Shown: positions 9,722 to 17,842, numbered from the stretch's first letter. The stretch is DNA of 64,000 nt from Hyalangium versicolor (GCF_020103695.1 NZ_JAHXBF010000044.1:16113-80112), one strand, 5' to 3'. Notes: generated by a model from the letters alone, not told the origin. Program-made: numbers and translations.

Positions 9722-10276
9722 TCAGGCCGTGGGAGGCGCGGAAGGAGGAGCCTGTTGAGCAGCAGGCTCGGGCGAGCGCTGGCCCTTCACGGCCGCCTGG
9801 GGCGCCTTCGGCTGCGTGCCGATGAACTCCTTGCGCGTGCCCAGGACGATGTCGAAGAACGGATGCGTGACACACCAGTTCGAGTTCTGATCACGCCCCA
9901 TGTGGTGATCGTAGTGCCACGGTAGGTGCTCCTTCGCCCAGTACGGATCAAGGTGAGCCTTCTTGTGGATGCGGTAGTACCTCACCGTCGAGAACCACAC
10001 GGTGGCGGTGAAAAAGGGAGCCACGGGCAGGAGCGGCAGGTGGCTCACCACGATAGCGGCCAGCCCCAACAACTCCTTGGACTGGGGCGACCAGGTCCAC
10101 CACGAGCTGGTGTACTGGTCGTCCACCATCTCGTTGCGCCGGGACTTCTGGTGGTGCTCGTGCCAGTGGAAGCTCCAGAAACTCTTCGGGTTCTTCCCCA
10201 GGCCGTGAAGCACGTACTTGTGCAGCAACCACTCGCCGAAGTTGCTGTAGAGCAGGCCCAGTGGGATGCCAATCAT
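9722..10276 (-). CDS. Fatty acid hydroxylase / sterol desaturase family membrane protein
   Basis: A 184-residue membrane enzyme with the His clusters of the fatty acid hydroxylase superfamily (PF04116): HKYVLH, HWHEHHQKSRR, HKKAH and WHYDHHMG, which together bind a di-iron centre. Two or three hydrophobic segments (around GIPLGLLYSNFGEWLL and LLGLAAIVVSHLPLL) give a membrane hairpin. The C-terminal ~30 residues are Pro/Ala/Gln-rich. The ATG at 10276 follows GGAGG at 6 nt, so the longer frame is rejected. It faces a TetR regulator across 86 bp that contain a palindrome, suggesting direct repression and a lipid-related inducer. Confidence 0.78.
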   Translation of the reverse strand: MIGIPLGLLYSNFGEWLLHKYVLHGLGKNPKSFWSFHWHEHHQKSRRNEMVDDQYTSSWWTWSPQSKELLGLAAIVVSHLPLLPVAPFFTATVWFSTVRYYRIHKKAHLDPYWAKEHLPWHYDHHMGRDQNSNWCVTHPFFDIVLGTRKEFIGTQPKAPQAAVKGQRSPEPAAQQAPPSAPPTA

Positions 10277-10323
10277 GGTCCGCCTCCAGTGGCGCGTCCG
10301 GCCTCTGCGGTACCGCACCAAAT

Positions 10324-10341
10324 AATGACTATTTGGTCACT
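10324..10341. promoter_or_regulatory. Candidate TetR operator between divergent genes
   Basis: Imperfect inverted repeat AATGACT-ATTT-GGTCACT (5 of 7 arm pairs match; core TGAC at 10326-10329 and GTCA at 10336-10339). It lies 22 bp before the TetR start and 48 bp before the hydroxylase start, in the only AT-rich stretch of the gap. Half-site and spacing suit a TetR-family dimer that represses both genes. Inference only. Confidence 0.5.
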
Positions 10342-10362
10342 TTTTTTGTAATCCGCAACGAA

Positions 10363-11106
10363 ATGAGCGCTCGAAACCACCCGCACCGTCCGTCTGTCTC
10401 CACTCCACCCGCTGAATCGCCCCAACGGCGCCCTGGCCCCCAAGGCGGCGCCAGGGAAACCAACCGCCGCGAGCGGATGAAGGAGCTGAGCGAGGCCGGC
10501 CTGCGCCTGTTCCTCGAGCGAGGACTGGATGGGGTTACCGTTGACGACATCACCCAGGCCGCGGGGGTCGCCAAGGGAACGTTCTACCGGTACTTCGCGG
10601 ATCAGACGGCGCTGGTGGACGCGCTGCTCGAGCCGGTGAGGCGCGATCTGATTGCGGGGCTGGAGGCGTGCGGCCGAGCCCTGGCCGCGGCGCGTGACGT
10701 GGAGGCCATGTTCGACGCGTACCGGGCGATGGCGGCCATCATCGCCGGTTCGCTGCTGCAGTACCCGAGCGTGGTGCGGCTCTACCTCCAAGAGTGCCGG
10801 GGCCCGGCGGTGGGGGCTCGGGTGAAGGTGGCGGAGCTGGCGCGGCTGGTGGCCCGTCACGCGGTGGACATCACCGAGAAGGCCCATACCCATGGCCTGC
10901 TGCGCCCCATCCGCCCGGCGGTGAGCGGGCTCGCGGTGGTGGGTGCCGTGGAGCGCCTGCTGCTGGCGGTGCTCAGCGAGGAAGACATCGGCAACCCGCT
11001 GGAGCTGCCGGATGCGCTCACCACGCTGGTGCTGGACGGGCTGCGGTTGCCCCTGGGGACGGCTCCGGTGCGCCGGAAGATGGACGGGAAGCCCAAGCGC
11101 CCTTAA
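10363..11106 (+). CDS. TetR/AcrR-family transcriptional regulator
   Basis: A 247-residue regulator. After a ~35-residue polar N-terminal extension the TetR helix-turn-helix is clear: RLFLERGLDGVTVDDITQAA then GVAKGTFYRYFADQTALVDALL. The remaining helices form the ligand and dimer domain. The ATG at 10363 is the first plausible start, because the frame upstream runs through the divergent promoter region. It probably controls itself and the divergent hydroxylase through the palindrome at 10324-10341; a fatty-acyl ligand is likely given that partner, but this is inference. A transglycosylase gene follows after 9 bp and may be co-transcribed. Confidence 0.88.
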   Translation: MSARNHPHRPSVSTPPAESPQRRPGPQGGARETNRRERMKELSEAGLRLFLERGLDGVTVDDITQAAGVAKGTFYRYFADQTALVDALLEPVRRDLIAGLEACGRALAAARDVEAMFDAYRAMAAIIAGSLLQYPSVVRLYLQECRGPAVGARVKVAELARLVARHAVDITEKAHTHGLLRPIRPAVSGLAVVGAVERLLLAVLSEEDIGNPLELPDALTTLVLDGLRLPLGTAPVRRKMDGKPKRP

Positions 11107-11115
11107 GGGTAGAGC

Positions 11116-11820
11116 GTGGCGCGCAAGCGGATCAGCGGAGGGCTCCCCATTCCGGGGTGGGTGTGGCTGGGACTCGCCGTCCTCACGCCGCTGGTGCTGA
11201 TCAACCTGGCCGTCAGCTTCTTTGGCGACACCGAGGTGTCTCCGTTCTCGCTGTCCTTCCTGGAGCAGAAGGTCCACGCACTTGGGGCCTACGCGCAGCA
11301 CCGGCCCGCGTGCCTGCTCAGCGGGCACGAACCGCTCGAGCCCCTCATCGCCCAGGCCGAGCGCCGTCACCGCCTGCCCACAGGCCTGCTCCAGGCGCTC
11401 GTGCAGGTAGAATCCGAGACCCATCCGCACCGCATCTCCGCCGCAGGCGCCATGGGGCCCGGCCAGCTCATGCCCGGCACCGCGCGGATGCTGAGCGTGG
11501 AGGATCCCTTCGAGCCCGAGCCCGCCATCGACGCCAGCGCGCGCTACTTGGCCGCGCAGCTCGCGCGGTTCGACAACGTGCGCCTGGCGGTCGCCGCCTA
11601 CAACGCGGGGCCCGGGGCGGTGAATGGGCAGGTGCCTCATAATGGAGAGACAGAGTTCTATGTGGCGAAAGTGATGGCGGCCTACGAGCGCCTGCGCCCT
11701 CCGCCCCCTCGGCCGGCTGTGGCGGGGAAGAGCCGGCCCACTGCTTCCGCTCGTCCTCCCGCCCGTCCTCCGCCAGCGACTGCTGCCAAGGCCCGCCCGG
11801 AGCCACAAGCGCGTCGGTAG
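11116..11820 (+). CDS. Membrane-anchored lytic transglycosylase (SLT domain)
   Basis: A 234-residue protein starting with GTG at 11116. One membrane anchor lies at residues ~13-35 (PGWVWLGLAVLTPLVLINLAV). The SLT fold of peptidoglycan transglycosylases occupies ~75-200: LLQALVQVESETHP contains the catalytic Glu (ES motif), ISAAGAMGPGQLMPGTA the substrate loop, and VAAYNAGPGAV and YVAKVMAAY the conserved C-terminal motifs. It cleaves murein glycan strands with 1,6-anhydro ring formation. The tail is Pro/Ala/Arg-rich and may contact the wall. It sits 9 bp behind the TetR gene. Confidence 0.88.
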   Translation: MARKRISGGLPIPGWVWLGLAVLTPLVLINLAVSFFGDTEVSPFSLSFLEQKVHALGAYAQHRPACLLSGHEPLEPLIAQAERRHRLPTGLLQALVQVESETHPHRISAAGAMGPGQLMPGTARMLSVEDPFEPEPAIDASARYLAAQLARFDNVRLAVAAYNAGPGAVNGQVPHNGETEFYVAKVMAAYERLRPPPPRPAVAGKSRPTASARPPARPPPATAAKARPEPQARR

Positions 11821-11943
11821 TGCGACGTCGACCCATCCTCCCAATGACCGACCTCGGATGAATGACGGACGCGCGCGTTCGCGCGACGTGGGATTCATGC
11901 GCGCGCTGGTGCCACGCCCCACGCTTCCCCGAGGTTCGCGCAC

Positions 11944-13581
11944 ATGAAGGGTTCCGGAGGAATCACGAAGGTCGTCGTCATCACCCTGGCGGCGGTCGTC
12001 TTGCTGGTGGGTGTCATCACCCTCTTCGGAGACAACCTCCGCAAACTCAACGGTGCGAGCGCGTCGGCGCTCTCGGGAGGGGCCGTGGCCGACTACGGAT
12101 CGCTCAACCGCAAGACGATGCGGAGCTTCGGGGAGAACTCCGATTACGACGGCACGGCACCCAGCGCTCCGGCTCCTGCCGCCCAGCACATGGCCGCCGA
12201 GCCCGTGCCCCCGGGGAACACCCACGCGGGCCTGCGCCCCAACCCCTTCACCCTCACCTCCGAGGATGCCCTCTCCACCTTCGCGGTGGACGTGGACACG
12301 GCCTCCTATGCCCTCTTCCGCCGCTACGTGAATGGAGGCTCGCTGCCGCCGCAGGACTCGGTGCGCATCGAGGAGTGGGTGAACTACTTCCAATACAAGC
12401 TGCCCGCGCCCTCACAGGGGGACTTCAGCGTGGACCTGGAGGGCGCGCCCTCGCCCTTCACCCCGGGACGGCACCTGCTCAAGGTGGGGCTCCAGGGGCG
12501 GAAGATTGGCAAGAGCCAGCGCAAGCCCACCCACCTCGTCTTCCTGGCGGACACCAGCGGCTCCATGTCCGCGCCGGACAAGCTGCCGCTGGCCCAACGC
12601 GCGATGAAGCTCATGGTGGATGGACTCAACGAGGAGGACACCGTGGCGCTCGTCACCTACGCGGGCAGCGTGCGCGACGTGCTACCGCCCACCCCCGCCT
12701 CCGAGCGGGCGAAGCTCTTCGCGGCCATCGACTCGCTCACCGCGGGCGGCGGCACCGCCATGGGCAGCGGGCTGGAGATTGCCTACCAGCACGCGGCGCG
12801 CAAGGCCGCCCCGAATGCCGTCTCACGCGTCATCGTCCTCACGGATGGCGACACGAACCTGGGGCGCAATGTCACGCCGGAGGCCATGTTGGAGAGCATC
12901 CGCGGCTCTGTGCAGGAGGGCGTGACGCTGTCCACCATCGGCTTCGGCATGGGCAACTACCGGGATGACCTGATGGAGAAGCTGGCCGACAAGGGCAACG
13001 GCAACTGTTTCTACATCGACAGCGAGAAGGAGGCCCGCCGCGTCTTCCAGGAGCAGCTCGCCGGGACGCTGGAGATCATCGCCAAGGACGTGAAGGTGCA
13101 GGTGGAGTTCGACAAGACGGCGGTGCGCGGCTACCGGCTGCTGGGCTACGAGAACCGGGACATCGCCGACCGCGACTTCCGCAACGACAAGGTGGACGCG
13201 GGAGAGATTGGCGCGGGCCACTCCGTCACGGCGCTATACGAGGTGGAGCTGACGGGCGAAGGTTCGAAGCTGGCCACGGTGCGCGTGCGCGCCAAGACGC
13301 CCTCGGGCAGCGAGGCCGCCGAGCAGAGCTTCTCCGTCTCGCGAGCGGAGCTCCACCGCAAGCTGGAGGACGCCTCGGCGAGCCTGCGCTTCGCCACCGC
13401 GGTGGCGGGGTCGGCGGACATCCTCCGAGGCTCGAAGCAGGCCAGCGACTGGAGCCTGGCCGTGGCCGAGGAGCTGGCCGAGGGCGCCACCGAGGGCATG
13501 GAGGACCGCGCGGAGTTCGTCTCGCTGCTGCGTCGCGTGCGCGAGGCGCGGCTGTCCGGCGTCTCCAGCCGAGGCTACTGA
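11944..13581 (+). CDS. YfbK-type VWA-domain protein
   Basis: A 545-residue protein with an N-terminal membrane anchor (residues ~8-28, KVVVITLAAVVLLVGVITLF), a proline-rich linker, and the three-part YfbK architecture: the VWF_N segment (PNPFTLTSEDALSTFAVDVDTASYA, in parts), a VWA domain with the MIDAS FLADTSGSMS and the LTDGDTNLG strand, and a C-terminal DUF3520 region (DVKVQVEFDK, RLLGYENR). Such proteins are exported and thought to bind metal and partner proteins at the surface. The 123 bp before it show no regulatory motif I trust. It converges with nagB with a 2-bp gap. Confidence 0.85.
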   Translation: MKGSGGITKVVVITLAAVVLLVGVITLFGDNLRKLNGASASALSGGAVADYGSLNRKTMRSFGENSDYDGTAPSAPAPAAQHMAAEPVPPGNTHAGLRPNPFTLTSEDALSTFAVDVDTASYALFRRYVNGGSLPPQDSVRIEEWVNYFQYKLPAPSQGDFSVDLEGAPSPFTPGRHLLKVGLQGRKIGKSQRKPTHLVFLADTSGSMSAPDKLPLAQRAMKLMVDGLNEEDTVALVTYAGSVRDVLPPTPASERAKLFAAIDSLTAGGGTAMGSGLEIAYQHAARKAAPNAVSRVIVLTDGDTNLGRNVTPEAMLESIRGSVQEGVTLSTIGFGMGNYRDDLMEKLADKGNGNCFYIDSEKEARRVFQEQLAGTLEIIAKDVKVQVEFDKTAVRGYRLLGYENRDIADRDFRNDKVDAGEIGAGHSVTALYEVELTGEGSKLATVRVRAKTPSGSEAAEQSFSVSRAELHRKLEDASASLRFATAVAGSADILRGSKQASDWSLAVAEELAEGATEGMEDRAEFVSLLRRVREARLSGVSSRGY

Positions 13582-13583
13582 GC

Positions 13584-14321
13584 TCAGCGCCTCTGGAGTC
13601 CCCGGGCAGCGATGGGGTCCAGCCACAGGTACACGTCCCGGTGGAGCTGAAGGAAGGATGCCGGGCACCGCGGGGTGATGGGGCCGTGCACCATCGCCGT
13701 GACGGCCGCCGCCTTGCCCGCGCCAAAGGCCAACAGGTGCACCTGCTTGCCCTGGATCAGCGGCGCCACTCCCAGCGTCAGCGCCGCCATGGGGACCTTT
13801 GAGACGTCGTCCCCCACGAGCGGCGCCAAGGTCTGCCGCGTCTCGCGGGACAGGAGCACGCGGTGGCTCGTCGCATGGACCGAGTCCCCGGGCTCGTTGA
13901 AGGCGATGTGCCCGTTGGGGCCGATGCCCAGCAGCACCAGGTCCATGCCTCCTGCCGCCACCACCGCCGCGTCGTAGCGCGCGCACTCCGCCTCCGCGTC
14001 CGGGGCGCTCCCGTCGAAGAAGTGGGTGCGCTCCGGCGCCAGGTTCACGTACCGGAAAAGGTGGCGCTCCATATAGGCCTGGAAGCTGGCCGGATCATCC
14101 GGCGGCACCCCGAGGAACTCATCCAACGTGAAGGAGGTGGCGCGGGACAAATCCAACTCACCGCGCCGGTGCGACGCCACCAGCTCCTTATAGAAGTTGA
14201 TGGGAGAGCGACCGGTGGGCAACCCCATGACCAGGTCGGGCTTGGAACGGACTTCGGCGGCGATGTGGGCCGCACAGGCGACGGCAGCTTCCTGCTCGGT
14301 GGCGAAGACGCGGACGTTCAC
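13584..14321 (-). CDS. nagB: Glucosamine-6-phosphate deaminase
   Basis: A 245-residue enzyme that converts glucosamine 6-phosphate to fructose 6-phosphate and ammonia, feeding amino sugars from chitin or peptidoglycan into glycolysis. Family motifs are intact: MGLPTGRSPINFYKEL (phosphate loop), FTLDEFLGV (catalytic Asp), GIGPNGHIAFNEPG with the catalytic His, and SRETRQTLAPL. Length is slightly below the 266 residues of E. coli NagB, and the C-terminal allosteric extension seems absent. It is divergent from pfkA, 288 bp away, so amino-sugar breakdown and glycolysis genes lie back to back. Confidence 0.92.
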   Translation of the reverse strand: MNVRVFATEQEAAVACAAHIAAEVRSKPDLVMGLPTGRSPINFYKELVASHRRGELDLSRATSFTLDEFLGVPPDDPASFQAYMERHLFRYVNLAPERTHFFDGSAPDAEAECARYDAAVVAAGGMDLVLLGIGPNGHIAFNEPGDSVHATSHRVLLSRETRQTLAPLVGDDVSKVPMAALTLGVAPLIQGKQVHLLAFGAGKAAAVTAMVHGPITPRCPASFLQLHRDVYLWLDPIAARGLQRR

Positions 14322-14469
14322 GGGACGCAGCAGGTTGGCCCTGACGTCGGGCCCGAGAGGGTGGAAGGCCCGTTATGACGACAAGCGGCCTTCAGGGGAA
14401 GAACCCTTCCGGTATGGAAGATGGGCCAGACATGACGCATCGCATCAAAACCAACCATGGACATCCCCC

Positions 14470-14598
14470 ATGCACGACGCACTGCGTCGTCACGCTCGGG
14501 CCTTCGCTCGGAAGTTCGCGGAAGAGGATGCCTGGCGGGCGCAACCCCTGGCCGCCAGCAGTGAAATCGTTCCTTTGCTTCTCGCCCGCACGCGCTAG
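14470..14598 (+). CDS. Possible 42-residue small protein ahead of pfkA
   Basis: A short frame from ATG 14470 to TAG 14598, ending 11 bp before pfkA. The product (MHDALRRHARAFARKFAEED...) begins as an amphipathic Arg/Ala-rich helix, and its codons are G/C-rich in third positions like real genes here. There is no clear ribosome site. It could be a leader peptide of pfkA or chance. No homologue recognised. Confidence 0.3.
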   Translation: MHDALRRHARAFARKFAEEDAWRAQPLAASSEIVPLLLARTR

Positions 14599-14609
14599 AA
14601 ACCGTTCTC

Positions 14610-15647
14610 ATGAAAGTCGCTGTCCTTACTGGCGGGGGTGACTGCCCCGGCCTCAATGCGGTGATTCGTGCAGTCGTCCGCCGTGCCAGCGAGCATGGCT
14701 TCGAGATGATGGGCCTGCGGGACGGATGGAAGGGCCTGCTCGAGGACAACCACTTCCGCCTCACGCGGGAGACGACCTCCGGCATCCTCCACCGCGGCGG
14801 CACCATCCTGGGCACCTCGCGCGTCAACCCCTTCAAGGTGGAAGGCGGCCTGGAGAAGGTGAAGAAGGCGGTGGAGCGCAACGGCATCCACGCCGTCATC
14901 GCCATCGGCGGTGAGGGCACGCTCTCGGCCGCCACGCGCATGTCCCAGGAGGGCCTGCGCATCGTCGGCGTGCCGAAGACGATCGACAACGACTTGAACG
15001 GCACGGACTTCACCTTCGGCTTCGACACGGCGGTGACAATCGCCACGGACGCCATCGACCGGCTGCACTCCACAGCCGAGTCCCACAAACGCGTCATCGT
15101 CTGCGAGGTGATGGGGCGGCACGTGGGGTGGATCGCCACGTACGCGGGCATCGCGGGTGGAGCGGACGTCATCCTGGTGCCGGAGATTCCGGCGGATCTC
15201 GCGGGAGTGGCCGAGCACATCCAGCGGCGGCACGCCTCGGGGCGCACCTTCTCCATCGTGGTGGTGGCCGAGGGCACGCGGGTGAAGATGTCCGAGGACA
15301 AGGGCGAGCAGCTCATCACCTCGGGAGCGCTGGACGAGGCGGGCCGGCCCCGGCTGGGCGGTGTGGGCAGCATCGTGGCGCACGAGATTGAGCGGCGCAC
15401 GGGCTTCGAGACACGCGTGTCGGTGCTGGGGCACATCCAGCGCGGCGGCGTGCCCACGGCGCACGACCGGGTGCTGGCCACGCGCTATGGCGTGCACGCG
15501 TGCGACATGGTGGCTCGGGGCGAGTTCGGGAAGATGGCCTCGCTGCGCGGCAACGAGATCATCAGCGTGGACCTGTCCTTGGCGACCAAGGAGCTCAAGC
15601 GGGTGCCCGAGGAGTTCTTCAAGGTGGCCCAGGTGTTCTTTGGCTAG
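14610..15647 (+). CDS. pfkA: 6-phosphofructokinase (group III, ATP-type residues)
   Basis: A 345-residue phosphofructokinase that phosphorylates fructose 6-phosphate in glycolysis. Motifs: VLTGGGDCPGLNAVIR (nucleotide loop), AIGGEGTLSAA, VPKTIDNDLNGTDFTFGFDTA (catalytic TID) and CEVMGRHVGWIA. Position 104 (E. coli numbering) is Gly in GGEGT, expected for ATP use, while position 124 is Lys in PKTIDND, a trait shared with PPi-dependent enzymes; actinobacterial ATP enzymes show the same combination. In Myxococcus xanthus the enzyme is reported to be activated by the kinase Pkn4; no such kinase adjoins it here. An XdhC-family gene follows after 27 bp. Confidence 0.93.
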   Translation: MKVAVLTGGGDCPGLNAVIRAVVRRASEHGFEMMGLRDGWKGLLEDNHFRLTRETTSGILHRGGTILGTSRVNPFKVEGGLEKVKKAVERNGIHAVIAIGGEGTLSAATRMSQEGLRIVGVPKTIDNDLNGTDFTFGFDTAVTIATDAIDRLHSTAESHKRVIVCEVMGRHVGWIATYAGIAGGADVILVPEIPADLAGVAEHIQRRHASGRTFSIVVVAEGTRVKMSEDKGEQLITSGALDEAGRPRLGGVGSIVAHEIERRTGFETRVSVLGHIQRGGVPTAHDRVLATRYGVHACDMVARGEFGKMASLRGNEIISVDLSLATKELKRVPEEFFKVAQVFFG

Positions 15648-15657
15648 GCGGGCACGG

Positions 15658-15663
15658 TAGGCT
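15658..15663 (+). promoter_or_regulatory. Candidate -10 hexamer TAGGCT
   Basis: TAGGCT ends 11 nt before the ATG at 15675. It would give a nearly leaderless transcript for the XdhC gene, separate from pfkA. No clear -35. Confidence 0.3.
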
Positions 15664-15674
15664 CGCCTTCGCCG

Positions 15675-16445
15675 ATGGACCTGTACGCGGAGATCGCCGC
15701 CCTCGTCACCGAGGGCAAGCCATTCGTCCTGGCCACCGTCATCGAGAGTGCGGGCAGCACGCCGCAGAAGCCCGGCTCGAAGATGGTGGTGCTGGGCGAC
15801 GGCTCGCTGCGCGGCACGGTGGGCGGAGGAGCCATCGAGCAGCAGATCATCGAGGCCGCGCTGGCGCTGCTGGGAGCCCCCGAGCAGACGCGCGTCATCG
15901 AGACGCACCTGACCCACGAGCTGGGGATGTGTTGCGGCGGCCGGATGAAGGTGTTCCTGGAGAAGCACGGGGCGCCCGCGAGGCTGACCGTGTTCGGCGC
16001 CGGGCACGTGGCGAAGGAGCTGGCGGCCCTGGCGCACAAGGTGGGCTTCCGCGTCACGGTGGTGGATGCCCGACCCGAGTGGGCTTCAGCCGAGCGCTTC
16101 CCTGGCTGTGAGGTGCTGCTGAAGGATCCGGCGGACCATGCGCGGGCGGTGGCGGGCAGTGGCCAGGACTTCTACTGCGTCACCACGCATGACCATCCGC
16201 TGGACCAGGCCGTGGTGGAGGCGCTGCTGAGCAAGCCCGCCGCGTACCTGGGTGTCATCGGCAGCCGGCGCAAGGCCGAGCGGTTCCGGATGCGGCTGAA
16301 GGCGGCGGGCGCGGAGGATGCGGCGCTGGATCGAATCCGCTCACCGATGGGGCTGGCCATTGGAGCGCTGACGCCCGAGGAGATCGCGGTCTCCATCGTC
16401 GCGGAGCTCGTCCAGGTGCGGCGCAGCGGACAGCCGCGCAAGTAG
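15675..16445 (+). CDS. XdhC-family molybdenum cofactor chaperone
   Basis: A 256-residue XdhC/CoxI-family protein. The N-terminal domain carries ATVIESAGSTPQKPGSKM and GTVGGGAIEQQI with ELGMCCGGRM, the Cys pair thought to contact molybdenum cofactor. The C-terminal half is a Rossmann domain (VFGAGHVAKELAALA) and the conserved GVIGSRRKAERF. Family members insert sulfurated cofactor into xanthine dehydrogenase-type enzymes. No large molybdo-subunit gene is present in the window, so its client is elsewhere. I leave the symbol empty because xdhC, coxI and paaD-like paralogues cannot be told apart here. Confidence 0.85.
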   Translation: MDLYAEIAALVTEGKPFVLATVIESAGSTPQKPGSKMVVLGDGSLRGTVGGGAIEQQIIEAALALLGAPEQTRVIETHLTHELGMCCGGRMKVFLEKHGAPARLTVFGAGHVAKELAALAHKVGFRVTVVDARPEWASAERFPGCEVLLKDPADHARAVAGSGQDFYCVTTHDHPLDQAVVEALLSKPAAYLGVIGSRRKAERFRMRLKAAGAEDAALDRIRSPMGLAIGALTPEEIAVSIVAELVQVRRSGQPRK

Positions 16446-16502
16446 ATGGGCAGTCCCTGTGAGTCTGGGTCGGTGACTCCCATGGACGTGGGAGTTGTAC
16501 CG

Positions 16503-16508
16503 TAGGAT
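16503..16508 (+). promoter_or_regulatory. Candidate -10 hexamer TAGGAT
   Basis: TAGGAT ends 22 nt before the ATG at 16531, with a strong GGAGG between. The same hexamer occurs ahead of the genes at 18331 and 36610. Confidence 0.4.
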
Positions 16509-16530
16509 GACCGCTCTCCCGGAGGTCATC

Positions 16531-17007
16531 ATGTCCCGCCTGCTCCTCATGCCGCTCGCGCTCTGCGTCCTCCTCCTGGCTCCCGCCGCGCACGCCGACT
16601 GCTACTCCGATTCCGAGTGCAATGGCGGCCGCTGCCGCAGCGGCACGTGCACCACCGCCGGCGGCACCTGTTACTCCGACTCCGAGTGCCCGGGTGGGAG
16701 CTGCCGCAGCGGCAAGTGCACCACTGCCGGTGGCCAGTGCTATTCGGATTCCGAATGTGGCGGTGGCAAGTGCCGCAGCGGCAAATGCACCACTGCGGGC
16801 GGCGCCTGCTACTCCGACTCCGACTGCCCCGGCGGCAGCTGCCGCAGCAACAAGTGCACCACCGCGGGCGGCACCTGCTACTCGGATTCAGAGTGTGGCG
16901 GCGGCAAGTGCCGCAGTGGCAAGTGCACCACCGCGGGCGGCACCTGCTACTCCGACTCCGACTGCCCCGGCGGCAGCTGCCGCAGCGGCAAGTGCACGGC
17001 ACGCTGA
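16531..17007 (+). CDS. Secreted Cys-rich repeat protein
   Basis: A 158-residue exported protein. The signal peptide (MSRLLLMPLALCVLLLAPAAHA) ends at AHA, and the mature part consists almost entirely of six tandem 23-residue units of the type CYSDSECPGGSCRSGKCTTAGG, each with four Cys, so about 24 Cys in 135 residues. That spacing resembles small disulfide-knot modules in extracellular matrix and adhesion proteins. The ATG at 16531 follows GGAGG at 6 nt. Function unknown; a surface or matrix structural role is plausible. Confidence 0.72.
   Translation: MSRLLLMPLALCVLLLAPAAHADCYSDSECNGGRCRSGTCTTAGGTCYSDSECPGGSCRSGKCTTAGGQCYSDSECGGGKCRSGKCTTAGGACYSDSDCPGGSCRSNKCTTAGGTCYSDSECGGGKCRSGKCTTAGGTCYSDSDCPGGSCRSGKCTAR
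16600..16995 (+). repeat. Six in-frame 69-bp tandem repeats
   Basis: Units begin with a Cys codon at 16600, 16669, 16738, 16807, 16876 and 16945, exactly 69 bp apart and in frame, so each encodes 23 residues. Units 4 and 6 (after 16807 and 16945) and units 3 and 5 (16738 and 16876) are the most alike, suggesting a later duplication of a two-unit block. Confidence 0.9.
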
Positions 17008-17016
17008 GCCTTCCGG

Positions 17017-17022
17017 TAGCAT
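17017..17022 (+). promoter_or_regulatory. Candidate -10 hexamer TAGCAT
   Basis: TAGCAT ends 6 nt before the ATG at 17029, so a transcript from it would be leaderless or nearly so. Only 21 bp separate this gene from the upstream stop. Confidence 0.3.
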
Positions 17023-17028
17023 GGCGCC

Positions 17029-17817
17029 ATGCGCGTCACCGGCGTCCCCCGCACTGCCCCTGGAGCTCCCCTGCCCGTCTGGCCGCCGCTGCTGGCCACA
17101 CGCGGCCTCGGCGGGCTCAGCGCCGGCCACGCCCACCATGCCATGCACCTCGTGCTGAGCCTGGAGGCTCCGCTGCGCGTGCGCGCAGGCAGAGGGCCCT
17201 GGCAGGACATGCCCGGAGTGTTGACGGCTCCGGATGTGCCCCACGCCCTCGATGCCTCGAACCGCGAGGTGCTGCTCGTCTTCCTCGATCCCGAGAGCGA
17301 GACAGGGGCGGCGCTCCGCAGCTCCATCACCGGCCCCCTGCGCGCCATCACCGCCTCCGAGCGCGATGCGCTGATCCGCGACGTCGATCCGCTGGACCTC
17401 ATGCAGGCCGGTGGCGTCGAGTGGACACGCCGAGCCGTCGAGGTGCTGGGAGCTGGCACCTCCACACCCCGCCCGGCCCTGCACCCCCGCGTGCGGAAGG
17501 TGCTGCGGCTGCTGCGCGACCTCTCCCCCGACGATGACGCCTCGCTGACCACGCTCGCGACCCAGGTGGGGCTCTCGCCCGGGCGCCTGATGCACGCCTT
17601 CACCGAGTCCATTGGCCTGCCGCTCCGGCCCTACCTCGCGTGGCTGCGGCTCCAGCGAGCAGCCGCGGCCATCGTGTCCGGCACCCCGCTCGGAGAGGCG
17701 GCCCATGCCGCAGGCTTCTCGGACGCCGCGCACATGACGCGCACCTTCCGGCGCATGCTGGGCATGCCTCCCTCCGCGCTGCGGCCTCCGGCACAGCCAG
17801 TTCGTTCAAGACGCTGA
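17029..17817 (+). CDS. AraC-family transcriptional regulator
   Basis: A 262-residue regulator. The N-terminal ~150 residues form a cupin-like sensing domain (HAHHAMHLVLSLE, PGVLTAPDVPHALDA). The C-terminal ~95 residues hold the two helix-turn-helix motifs of AraC: LTTLATQVGLSPGRLMHAFT and PLGEAAHAAGFSDAAHMTRT followed by FRRMLGMPPSALR. Its target is unknown; the gene 25 bp downstream on the same strand, an Mpo1-like membrane protein, is the nearest candidate. Confidence 0.86.
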   Translation: MRVTGVPRTAPGAPLPVWPPLLATRGLGGLSAGHAHHAMHLVLSLEAPLRVRAGRGPWQDMPGVLTAPDVPHALDASNREVLLVFLDPESETGAALRSSITGPLRAITASERDALIRDVDPLDLMQAGGVEWTRRAVEVLGAGTSTPRPALHPRVRKVLRLLRDLSPDDDASLTTLATQVGLSPGRLMHAFTESIGLPLRPYLAWLRLQRAAAAIVSGTPLGEAAHAAGFSDAAHMTRTFRRMLGMPPSALRPPAQPVRSRR

Positions 17818-17842
17818 ACCGGGCCTGGCCTACATCCAGGGT

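Noticed and set aside
10273..12393. Long open frame (706 codons) on the minus strand
   Set aside because: Covers the TetR, transglycosylase and VWA genes and contains no recognisable domain.
15675..16445. A xanthine dehydrogenase operon
   Set aside because: Only an XdhC-family gene is present; no molybdenum or FAD/iron-sulfur subunit genes nearby.
16600..16995. 69-bp direct repeats as a CRISPR array
   Set aside because: Units are contiguous, in frame and encode a Cys motif; no unique spacers.
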